Source of the DNA: Campylobacter vulpis
GTDB lineage: Bacteria; Campylobacterota; Campylobacteria; Campylobacterales; Campylobacteraceae
NCBI RefSeq assembly: GCF_014217995.1
Contig: NZ_CP041617.1
Coordinates: forward strand, 806,001-870,000
Direction of reading: 5' to 3'
DNA: 64,000 nt
Notes under the pieces: generated by a model
The model's database searches: none
Told to the model about the DNA's origin: nothing
What the model saw: the letters and a program-made list of their open reading frames with translations, nothing else
Shown here: positions 56,474 through 64,000 of the stretch, in pieces
How positions within the stretch are numbered: position 1 is the first letter of the stretch
How the letters are laid out: each line of letters begins with the position of its first letter
Translations under genes and position numbers: made by a program

Positions 56474-58351
56474 ATGCGTTACATTACCACACCGATTTAT
56501 TATGTCAATGATGTCCCTCATTTAGGACACGCTTATACAACCATCATCGCCGATACTTTAGCGCGCTTTTATAGACTAAGCGGACACAAAACACTCTTTT
56601 TAACAGGCACAGATGAGCACGGACAAAAAATCGAACAAGCCGCTAAAAATAAAAATCACAGCCCTAAAGAATACGCCGATAAAATCAGTCTTGAATTTAA
56701 AAAGCTCTGGGACGAATTTGAGATAAGCTATGATATTTACGCACGCACCACAGATGAAAGGCATATCAAATTCGTTCAACAAGTTTTTTTAACAATGTGG
56801 GAGAAAGGCGACATTTATAAGGGTGAATATGAGGGCTACTACTGCGTTTCTTGTGAAAGTTTTTTCACGCAAACCCAGCTTACAAATGGCTGTGGCTGTC
56901 CTGATTGCGGAAAAGAAACGAAGCTTTTAAAGGAGGAGAGCTATTTTTTCAAGCTTTCAAAATATGAAAAAGATATTTTAAAATGGTATGAAAGCGACCC
57001 CATAGTGCCTAAAAATAAAAAAACTGAACTGATTAATTTTATTGAAAATGGACTAAAAGACCTTTCTATCACACGCACGAGCTTTGAGTGGGGGATTAAA
57101 ATCCCTCAAAATTTAAATGACGATAAGCACATTATTTATGTATGGCTTGACGCTTTGTTTATTTACATTAGCTCACTAGAACTTGATAAAAAAAGCGAAA
57201 ATTTAGGCTTTTTACCTGCTTTTGTGCATTTGGTTGGTAAGGATATTTTGCGTTTTCACGCGATTTATTTCCCTGCTTTTTTGATGAGTGCTAATTTACC
57301 CCTACCAAAATACATCGCCGCACACGGCTGGTGGACTAAAGACGGAGAAAAAATGAGTAAATCAAAGGGAAATGCCCTGCACCCAAAAATCATCGCAGAT
57401 GCCTATGGCTTAGAGGCTTTTCGCTATTTTTTACTAAGAGAAGTGCCTTTTGGAAATGACGGGGACTTTAGCGAAGCAATGCTTATAAGCCGCATTAATG
57501 CCGAGCTTAGTAACGAATTTGGCAATTTGTTAAACCGCATTGTTGGAATGAGTCTTAAATACTCAAATGGTGAAATTTTACACAATGAAGTTTCGCATTT
57601 TTATGAAGCAGAATTAAATGAAGCAAATTTACATCTTCAAAATGCCTTAGAATTCATAGAAAATTTTCAATTTAATCGCTATTTAGAAGAGCTTTTTAAG
57701 GCTTTGAGTGTAGCAAATTTAAGTATTAGTAAATATGAGCCTTGGAATTTGATAAAAAATAATGAAGCAAGTAAGGCAAATGCCCTAGTTTCTTTATGTG
57801 CGAATATTTTGGCTAAGGTTAGTATTCTTTTGCACCCTACTCTGCCCAAAAGCACACAAAAAGTGGCTAAAGCCTTAAATTTTGAAATCACTCCGCAAAT
57901 TTATCAAAAACTTATTTTGCAAAATTCGCTTTTAGATTTTAAGGCTAGTGCTTGTGAGGCATTATTTCCAAAAATTGAAAAAGCACTTTTAAGCGAAGAA
58001 AAAAAAGAAGAAAAAATTCAAATGCCAAAAATTAAGATTGACGATTTTGCTAAAATCGAGCTTAAAGTGGCTTTAGTGAAAGAGTGCGAAAGGATTGAAG
58101 GTAGCGAAAAATTGCTTAAATTCATACTTGAGCTTGAAAATGGCGAAACAAGACAGGTGCTTTCGGGTATAGCAAAATTCTATAAACCAGAAGAGCTTAT
58201 AGGAAAACAAGTTTGTCTCATCTCTAATCTTAAAAAGGCAAAAATTTTTGGCTATGAAAGTGATGGTATGATACTTTCTGCTAAAAGTGGCGATAAGCTC
58301 GTGCTAATTAGCCCTAGGGAACTTGTAGAAAGCGGTTCTTTAATAGGCTAA
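56474..58351 (+). CDS. metG: Methionyl-tRNA synthetase (625 aa)
   Basis: IYYVNDVPHLGHAYTTIIAD contains the HIGH-type motif; KMSKSKGNALHP is the KMSKS loop. The zinc-binding knuckle is CVSCESFF ... CGCPDCG (about residues 125-150). The last 110 residues (IDDFAKIELKVALVKECERI) are an EMAP/Trbp tRNA-binding domain. Stop overlaps the next start. Confidence 0.97.
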   Translation: MRYITTPIYYVNDVPHLGHAYTTIIADTLARFYRLSGHKTLFLTGTDEHGQKIEQAAKNKNHSPKEYADKISLEFKKLWDEFEISYDIYARTTDERHIKFVQQVFLTMWEKGDIYKGEYEGYYCVSCESFFTQTQLTNGCGCPDCGKETKLLKEESYFFKLSKYEKDILKWYESDPIVPKNKKTELINFIENGLKDLSITRTSFEWGIKIPQNLNDDKHIIYVWLDALFIYISSLELDKKSENLGFLPAFVHLVGKDILRFHAIYFPAFLMSANLPLPKYIAAHGWWTKDGEKMSKSKGNALHPKIIADAYGLEAFRYFLLREVPFGNDGDFSEAMLISRINAELSNEFGNLLNRIVGMSLKYSNGEILHNEVSHFYEAELNEANLHLQNALEFIENFQFNRYLEELFKALSVANLSISKYEPWNLIKNNEASKANALVSLCANILAKVSILLHPTLPKSTQKVAKALNFEITPQIYQKLILQNSLLDFKASACEALFPKIEKALLSEEKKEEKIQMPKIKIDDFAKIELKVALVKECERIEGSEKLLKFILELENGETRQVLSGIAKFYKPEELIGKQVCLISNLKKAKIFGYESDGMILSAKSGDKLVLISPRELVESGSLIG

Positions 58352-59295
58352 TGCAAATTTCAAATTTAAGCGAACTTTTAAACGCAAAAGTGCTAAATGA
58401 AGGCAGTATGCTAAGTGTGGGTGGCTTTGCTCTTAATTTGCAAAGCTTAAAGCCTAGCTACGCCTTTTTTTCAAACGATGAAGAAGAATTAAAAGAAGCG
58501 GTAAAAAGAGGGGCTTTTGTTGTGGTAAGCGAAAGGCAAATCATCGTTGAAGATAAAGATGTTTTTTATCTTTTGTGCGAAGACTTGCAAAAGGCACTTT
58601 TAAGATTATTGCGTTTTTTGAGTGAAGAAAAAAATTTACAATTCATTTTTTGCGACAAAATAGAACTGGAAATTGCCAAAATTTTTGGTATTCAACAGCT
58701 TAATGCAAATGTTTTTTTAGATTTTGACCTTATCAAAAATGCTAAAAATAATACTTTTTTTTGCCTCGATGATACAACTTATCTTTTAAAACTTTGTGCT
58801 AAGTATAAAACACTTTGTGATGATTTTTTTGAACTTCAAAAAAATAGTTCCTTATTTTTTAGCACTTTTATTTATAAGGGAAATTTATATAAAAATTTAA
58901 GCCTTGCACCTTTTTATGTGAAATTTTTTGTTAAATGGCTTAATTTTCTTGAAAATAATATGCAAAAATTGACCTTTGACCTTAAAAAATTTGAATGCTA
59001 TGAAATTTATTTTGTTAATGAAAATTACGAAATTACCGAATTTGGTAAAGCTAGAAAAGCCTTTATTGTCGTTTTTAATGAAGAAAATTTTAATTTTTGG
59101 AAGGAAAAAACAAAAGATATCAAAGGTTTTAAAAACGCTTTGTGCAATTCACTTTTTTGTGATTATTCTTATAGCAAACTAGAAGATTTGAAACAATTTA
59201 AAGATTTTACCTATTGTCTCATTTTACTGCAAAATACTCAAGAATTTCTTGAGCTTTTTAACAAAAAAAAGGAAGAAGAAAATAAATTATTTTAA
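58351..59295 (+). CDS. Conserved hypothetical protein (314 aa)
   Basis: Starts in the metG stop region. The N-terminus (SYAFFSNDEEELKEAVKRGA, then FVVVSERQI) resembles the first domain of Mur ligases, which holds the UDP-muropeptide, but there is no ATP-binding motif after it and the length is too short for a ligase. The C-terminal part is rich in phenylalanine and lysine. A homologue occupies this place in C. jejuni. Confidence 0.6.
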   Translation: MQISNLSELLNAKVLNEGSMLSVGGFALNLQSLKPSYAFFSNDEEELKEAVKRGAFVVVSERQIIVEDKDVFYLLCEDLQKALLRLLRFLSEEKNLQFIFCDKIELEIAKIFGIQQLNANVFLDFDLIKNAKNNTFFCLDDTTYLLKLCAKYKTLCDDFFELQKNSSLFFSTFIYKGNLYKNLSLAPFYVKFFVKWLNFLENNMQKLTFDLKKFECYEIYFVNENYEITEFGKARKAFIVVFNEENFNFWKEKTKDIKGFKNALCNSLFCDYSYSKLEDLKQFKDFTYCLILLQNTQEFLELFNKKKEEENKLF

Positions 59296-59385
59296 TTTTT
59301 TAATGTTAATTTTTATTTACTTGTATCAATAAGTAACAAAAAGAAATTTATAAATAAAAATTTAAATATTTTTTATCTTTATAAA

Positions 59386-59394
59386 TGTTAAAAT
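59386..59394 (+). promoter_or_regulatory. acnB promoter -10
   Basis: Extended -10 TGTTAAAAT with T-rich periodic sequence upstream, as is usual in Campylobacter sigma-70 promoters. The acnB start follows 29 nt later. Confidence 0.7.
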
Positions 59395-59422
59395 TGCAAC
59401 TAAAAATTATTAAGGAGAAGCG

Positions 59423-61969
59423 ATGTCTTTTATAGAAGAATATAATGCTCTAGTCAAAGAAAGAGCAGCTTTGGGCATTCCACCTTTAGCTTTAAGCGTA
59501 GAGCAAACAAAAACCCTTTGCGAATTGCTTAAAACAAGTGATGATGAATTTTTAGCCTCACTTTTAGAAGAAAGAGTAAATCCGGGTGTTGATGATGCGG
59601 CTTTAGTTAAGTGTGAATTTTTAGATAAAATTTTAAAGGGACAAATTAACGCCCCTAAAATCGATAAAAAACGCGCCCTTAAAATGTTAGAAACTATGCT
59701 AGGCGGCTATAATGTTAAGGTATTAATCGAGGCTTTAAAAGATGAAAATTTAGCAAAAGACGCAGCTGATGTGCTTAAAAATATCATTTTTATCCACGAT
59801 GATTTTTATACCATAGCAGAACTTAGCAAAACAAATCCTTATGCTAAAGAAATTTTGCAAAGCTGGGCTAATGCGGAGTGGTTTTTGAAAAAAGAAAAAC
59901 TCCCCGAAGTGATAAAATGTATCGTTTTTAAGGTAGCTGGAGAAACAAACACGGACGATTTAAGTCCTGCCGGTGATGCTTTTACGAGAAGTGATATCCC
60001 CCTACACGCTAATGCTATGCTTAAGGTGCGTCAAGCTGGTTCATTAGAAAAAATCAAAGAACTTAAAAAAAGTGGGAGAGAAATCGTTTATGTCGGTGAT
60101 GTGGTCGGCACAGGCTCAAGTAGAAAATCCGCTATAAATTCCATACAGTGGCATTTAGGAAAAAAGATTAAGGGTGTGCCAAATAAACATAGTGGTGGCA
60201 TTATTATGGGTTCAACCATAGCACCGATTTTCTTTAATACCGCTCAAGATAGCGGAGCTTTACCTATCGTTTGTGATGTAAGTCAGCTTGAAATGGGCGA
60301 TGAGTTTGAAATTCACACTTATGAGGGTAAAATTATCAAAAATGGCTCTGTTATTAGCGAATTTAAACTCAATCCAAATACCATCATCGATGAAGTAAGA
60401 GCAGGAGGAAGAATCCCTCTCATCATAGGGCGTGGGCTTTGTGCTAAGGCAAGGGAATTTTTAAAGCTTGAAAATGAAACGATTTTCATTAAGCCAGAGC
60501 AGCCAAAAGAAAGTGAGGGGGGTTACACTTTAGCACAAAAAATGCTAGGGCGTGCTTGTGGAGTTAAGGGCGTGAGAGCGGGTATGTATATAGAGCCTAC
60601 AACCTTGACCGTTGGTTCGCAAGATACCACAGGACCGATGACAAGAGACGAGATAAAAGAGCTTGCTAGTCTTGGTTTTAATGCGGATTTTGTTATGCAG
60701 AGCTTTTGCCATACGGCAGCTTATCCTAAAATAAGTGATTCTAATCTTCATAAAACCTTACCAAATTTCATCACAAGTCGTGGCGGTGTGAGTTTAAAGC
60801 CCGGAGACGGCGTTATCCACTCTTGGCTTAACCGCTTTGTTTTACCTGATAGCGTAGGAACAGGCGGAGACTCGCATACGCGTTTTCCTATCGGTATTTC
60901 TTTTCCAGCAGGAAGTGGGCTTGTAGCCTTTGCGGCAGTAACAGGCGCTATGCCTTTAAATGTGCCTGAAAGTGTTTTGGTGCGCTTTAAGGGAGAATTA
61001 CAACCCGGAGTTACCCTAAGAGATTTAGTTAATGCTATCCCTTATTATGCGATTAAAGACGGAAAATTAAGCGTAGAAAAGCAAAATAAAAAGAATATTT
61101 TTGCGGGAAAAATTTTAGAAATCGAGGGCTTGCCAGATTTAAAAGTCGAACAAGCCTTTGAATTAAGCGACGCTTCAGCTGAAAGAAGTGCGGCGGCTTG
61201 TTGCGTGGATTTAAACGAAGCAAGTGTGAGCGAATATATCAAATCAAATATAAGCCTTATAGAAGCAATGCTTGAGGCAGGTTATGAAAACGGGGAAACA
61301 CTCAAAAGAAGAGCAGAAAAAATGAAAGAATGGCTTAAAAATCCTACTCTTTTAAGAGCAGATAAAGACGCAAAATATGCTTATGTGCTTGAGATTGATT
61401 TAAATGAGATTAAAGAGCCTATTTTAGCGTGTCCTAATGACCCTGACGATGTGGCGACCTTAAGTGAAATTTTGCAAGATGAGAGGCGTCCTAAAAATAT
61501 TGACGAAGTTTTCGTTGGCTCTTGTATGACAAATATAGGGCATTATAGAGCTTTAGGTGAAATTTTAAAAGATAAAGGCATACTTAAAACACGCCTTTGG
61601 GTTGTGCCGCCAACTAAAATGGACAAAGCGCAACTAACGGCAGAGGGTTATTACAGCATCTTTGGTGCGGCAGGTGCTAGGATAGAGGTGCCGGGCTGTT
61701 CTTTATGTATGGGAAATCAAGCCAGGGTTAATGACGGTGCTGTCGTTTTCTCTACTTCAACAAGAAATTTTGACAACAGAATGGGAATGGGTGCTAAGGT
61801 GTATCTTGGTAGTGCGGAACTCGCGGCTGTGTGTGCGATTTTGGGTAAAATTCCTAGTAAAGAGGAGTATTTGCAAATCGTCAAAGATAAACTTAATGAC
61901 ACAAATAAAGCAAATATTTATAAATATCTTAATTTTAATGAGATACAAAATTTTAAGCTAGAGGAGTAA
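59423..61969 (+). CDS. acnB: Aconitate hydratase B (848 aa)
   Basis: Iron-sulphur enzyme of the TCA cycle, AcnB type with the swivel domain near the N-terminus. The 4Fe-4S cysteines occur in [10 protein letters not shown] and [10 protein letters not shown], with [16 protein letters not shown] and [13 protein letters not shown] also typical. The length matches. In the apo form AcnB can also bind mRNA. Confidence 0.97.
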   Translation: MSFIEEYNALVKERAALGIPPLALSVEQTKTLCELLKTSDDEFLASLLEERVNPGVDDAALVKCEFLDKILKGQINAPKIDKKRALKMLETMLGGYNVKVLIEALKDENLAKDAADVLKNIIFIHDDFYTIAELSKTNPYAKEILQSWANAEWFLKKEKLPEVIKCIVFKVAGETNTDDLSPAGDAFTRSDIPLHANAMLKVRQAGSLEKIKELKKSGREIVYVGDVVGTGSSRKSAINSIQWHLGKKIKGVPNKHSGGIIMGSTIAPIFFNTAQDSGALPIVCDVSQLEMGDEFEIHTYEGKIIKNGSVISEFKLNPNTIIDEVRAGGRIPLIIGRGLCAKAREFLKLENETIFIKPEQPKESEGGYTLAQKMLGRACGVKGVRAGMYIEPTTLTVGSQDTTGPMTRDEIKELASLGFNADFVMQSFCHTAAYPKISDSNLHKTLPNFITSRGGVSLKPGDGVIHSWLNRFVLPDSVGTGGDSHTRFPIGISFPAGSGLVAFAAVTGAMPLNVPESVLVRFKGELQPGVTLRDLVNAIPYYAIKDGKLSVEKQNKKNIFAGKILEIEGLPDLKVEQAFELSDASAERSAAACCVDLNEASVSEYIKSNISLIEAMLEAGYENGETLKRRAEKMKEWLKNPTLLRADKDAKYAYVLEIDLNEIKEPILACPNDPDDVATLSEILQDERRPKNIDEVFVGSCMTNIGHYRALGEILKDKGILKTRLWVVPPTKMDKAQLTAEGYYSIFGAAGARIEVPGCSLCMGNQARVNDGAVVFSTSTRNFDNRMGMGAKVYLGSAELAAVCAILGKIPSKEEYLQIVKDKLNDTNKANIYKYLNFNEIQNFKLEE

Positions 61970-61994
61970 AACTCTAGCTTTTGTAAGGGTTAAA

Positions 61995-63230
61995 ATGAGA
62001 ATTTTAATTTTTTTAAGTGCATTTTTGCTAAGTTCTAGTTTAGCAAATTGCGAATTTGCCATACAAAATAAGGCAAAAATTTTTGGTCAAAAAGTTGATT
62101 TAGGTCAAAAAGAACTGCTTGATAATCTTCAAACCTGCGAATTTTCTCTCAAAAATCAAGCCGCAACGCAAAAGCTTTATGAACTTTCTAATCAAATTCG
62201 TGGAAATAATAGCATTTGCTCAGGACTTAGCTATTTTGACAAATTGAAAGAATTTCAATATTTACTCTTAGAAATCGCCCTAAGTCCTCAAAGCTACCAA
62301 AAGAAACTCGCAGATGCGAAAGATACGGAAGAAAAAAATAATGTCCTCAAAGCATACTTTCGTTACTGGGCATATCAAAGTATAGGAAATTTCAGGCTTT
62401 ATAGAGAGTTTTGGAAGGAGTATAATAGGGCTATTGAGCCTTTAGAGGCTTATTTTGAAAAAAATTTTAAATTTGACAAAGGGAGTAATATTTATTTCAC
62501 AAGTAATGCCTTAAACGAGTTTTTAAACTGGGCTGTTGGGGAAAGTAAAATTCATAAAGATATTAGCATACTTGCCAAAATGATGGCAAATAAAAATTAT
62601 GATGAAGTGCGTTTAGAAGAATATATAATGGCGAATAGCCCTTCCCTCGCCGAGCTTAATCTCGCTTTAAGGTCAGCCCTCTTAAATGCTAGAGATATTA
62701 AAATCATCAATATGCTTTTAAAATTTGGACTTGATTTAAATGAGGGTTATGAAAGTGCCATTTTTTACGCTTTAGAAAACAAGCAAAATGTAGAATTTTT
62801 AATCCAAAAGGGTGCAAATGTCAATCACGCCAATGCTTTTGGCAAAACTCCACTTTTTTATGCCTTAGAATTTCATCAAGATGAAGTCGCTAAACTTCTC
62901 ATAGAAAAGGGTGCAAATGTTAATGCTAAATATATTAATAATAATGAAAAATTAGCCCTTAATGCCAACAATACAACGCCCTATTTCATCACGCTTTGTG
63001 CCTTAGAACATACTTCTAAAAATGTCTTTATGCACGCGGCTAGTTTTTCTAATGTCGCTATGCTAAAGTTTTTGGTTGAAAAAAAGGCAGATATTTTTGC
63101 TGTTGATGATTTGGGTTTTAATGCGCTTGATTTTGCCTTAATGGCAGATAAAGAAGAAAATGCCATTTATCTTAGAAGCTTAGGACTTAAAGAAAATGAA
63201 AATTTATTTTATGGAGAAAGATTAGAATGA
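61995..63230 (+). CDS. Exported ankyrin-repeat protein (411 aa)
   Basis: Signal peptide MRILIFLSAFLLSSSLANC. The middle is helical; from residue about 230 come ankyrin repeats (NVEFLIQKGANVNHANAFGK, DEVAKLLIEKGANVNAKY). Probably a periplasmic protein-binding scaffold. Stop overlaps the start of the dehydrogenase gene. Confidence 0.85.
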   Translation: MRILIFLSAFLLSSSLANCEFAIQNKAKIFGQKVDLGQKELLDNLQTCEFSLKNQAATQKLYELSNQIRGNNSICSGLSYFDKLKEFQYLLLEIALSPQSYQKKLADAKDTEEKNNVLKAYFRYWAYQSIGNFRLYREFWKEYNRAIEPLEAYFEKNFKFDKGSNIYFTSNALNEFLNWAVGESKIHKDISILAKMMANKNYDEVRLEEYIMANSPSLAELNLALRSALLNARDIKIINMLLKFGLDLNEGYESAIFYALENKQNVEFLIQKGANVNHANAFGKTPLFYALEFHQDEVAKLLIEKGANVNAKYINNNEKLALNANNTTPYFITLCALEHTSKNVFMHAASFSNVAMLKFLVEKKADIFAVDDLGFNALDFALMADKEENAIYLRSLGLKENENLFYGERLE

Positions 63231-63976
63231 AAAAAGTTGCTTTTATCACGGGTGCGAGTTCTGGTTTTGGAGAGGCTTGCGTAAAAGCCTTTATTGATGA
63301 GGGTTTTAAAGTTGTTGCTCTAGCAAGACGCAAGGAAAGATTAGACAAGCTTAAAGAGCTTTATAAAGAACAAATTCACACGCTTAATCTTGATGTAAGA
63401 AAGAAAAAAGAACTTTTTGAAGCTGTGGCGACTCTACCTAGTGAATTTCAAAACATCAATGTGCTTTTCAACAATGCTGGACTAGCCTTAGGGCTTGAGG
63501 AATTTGATAAATTAAGTCTTGAGGATATTGACACTATGGTCGATACAAATGTCAAGGGTTTTTTATATGTGGCAAGGGCTATTATTCCGCTTTTAAGAAA
63601 GCAAGAAAATGCTTATATTTTTAATCTTGGCTCAGTAGCAGAAAATTTAACTTATTTTGGCGGTAATGTTTATTGCGGAACGAAAGCCTTTGTGGGGCAG
63701 TTTTCTCGTGCTTTAAGAAATGATTTAAGAGGCACAAATATTAAGGTTACAAACATAGCGCCCGGACTTTGCAAAACTGAATTTAGCGAAGTGCGTTTTA
63801 GAGGAGATAAGGCTCAAGCAAATGCCGTTTATGAAGATACTAAATTTATCACGGCAGAAGATATTGCTAGGGTAGTGATGTCCATTATACACCTCCCATC
63901 TCACATCAATGTCAATAAAATCGAACTTATGCCAGTAACGCAAAGCTGGGCAGGGTCTTTTGTGGAAAAAGTGTAA
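63227..63976 (+). CDS. Short-chain dehydrogenase/reductase (249 aa)
   Basis: Classical SDR: cofactor motif TGASSGFGEA (residues 8-17), NNAG (about 86-89) and the catalytic YCGTK (about 146-150) with a preceding Ser in LGSVAE. The basic residues after the second strand (RRKERL) suggest NADP. Resembles YdfG-type 3-hydroxy acid or serine dehydrogenases. Confidence 0.9.
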   Translation: MKKVAFITGASSGFGEACVKAFIDEGFKVVALARRKERLDKLKELYKEQIHTLNLDVRKKKELFEAVATLPSEFQNINVLFNNAGLALGLEEFDKLSLEDIDTMVDTNVKGFLYVARAIIPLLRKQENAYIFNLGSVAENLTYFGGNVYCGTKAFVGQFSRALRNDLRGTNIKVTNIAPGLCKTEFSEVRFRGDKAQANAVYEDTKFITAEDIARVVMSIIHLPSHINVNKIELMPVTQSWAGSFVEKV

Positions 63977-64000
63977 TGAAATTTCTAGTATTTTGTTTAT
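63976..64000 (+). CDS. Start of the next gene, truncated by the window
   Basis: ATG overlaps the dehydrogenase stop (TAATG) and encodes MKFLVFCL before the edge. A hydrophobic start suggests a membrane or exported protein. Product not determinable. Confidence 0.4.

Overview
The window is AT-rich Campylobacter-type DNA. Positions 1 to about 40,000 hold most of a short-tailed (podovirus-like) prophage. From 40,677 to the right edge lies chromosomal DNA whose gene content and order match thermotolerant Campylobacter. This shows in the icd-mdh-sucCD-oorDABC block, in the psd / phosphoesterase / gltX / yggT / slt / mobB / fbp / metG / acnB / ankyrin / SDR run, in leaderless-looking or short-leader promoters with TATAAT or TGnTAAAAT boxes, and in heavy A/T codon use. 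No integrase and no left attachment site are inside the window, so the prophage continues to the left.

Prophage layout, left to right: small membrane proteins and a head-tail adaptor-like protein (1-1517); a replication block with a winged-helix initiator-like protein, ribbon-helix-helix-like proteins, a DnaB/RecA-fold helicase and a DnaG-type primase (1519-6349); small membrane proteins and a virion-like glycine-rich protein (6396-6947); a coiled-coil protein (7579-8361); a reverse-strand restriction-modification pair (8752-10558); a 2446-residue ejection-type protein carrying several RNase-toxin-like modules, plus its partner (10853-19638); the packaging and head block of P22-like portal, small terminase, split adenine methylase, large terminase, scaffold, decoration-like protein and N4-gp56-like capsid (20373-28775); tail and fibre proteins (29230-34656); lysis genes (36613-37989); and two twin repressor-like genes (38753-39731). 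Almost all structural and replication genes are on the plus strand.

The most unusual content is between the genes. Eight tiny reverse-strand ORFs of 19-28 residues fall into four paralogous pairs: Ibs-like hydrophobic, single-helix hydrophobic, amphipathic, and cationic AapA-like. Each lies opposite a forward-strand TATAAT-type promoter that would make an antisense RNA over the ORF, which is the architecture of type I toxin-antitoxin loci. Five of them, plus the other box-bearing reverse-strand genes (the methylase-endonuclease pair, a two-membrane-protein operon and a virion-like gene), share an upstream box AAAAAAGGGTTAAGAA. The same gaps hold a family of about 110-nt imperfect palindromes whose nested stems change sequence together between copies, followed by a second repeat of up to about 165 nt that ends just before a ribosome binding site.

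The chromosomal part encodes the lower half of the TCA cycle as one reverse-strand run (isocitrate dehydrogenase to 2-oxoglutarate:acceptor oxidoreductase), then membrane lipid, aminoacyl-tRNA, murein, molybdenum cofactor, gluconeogenesis and aconitase genes. The join between icd and psd differs from the C. jejuni order as I remember it and marks a rearrangement between species.
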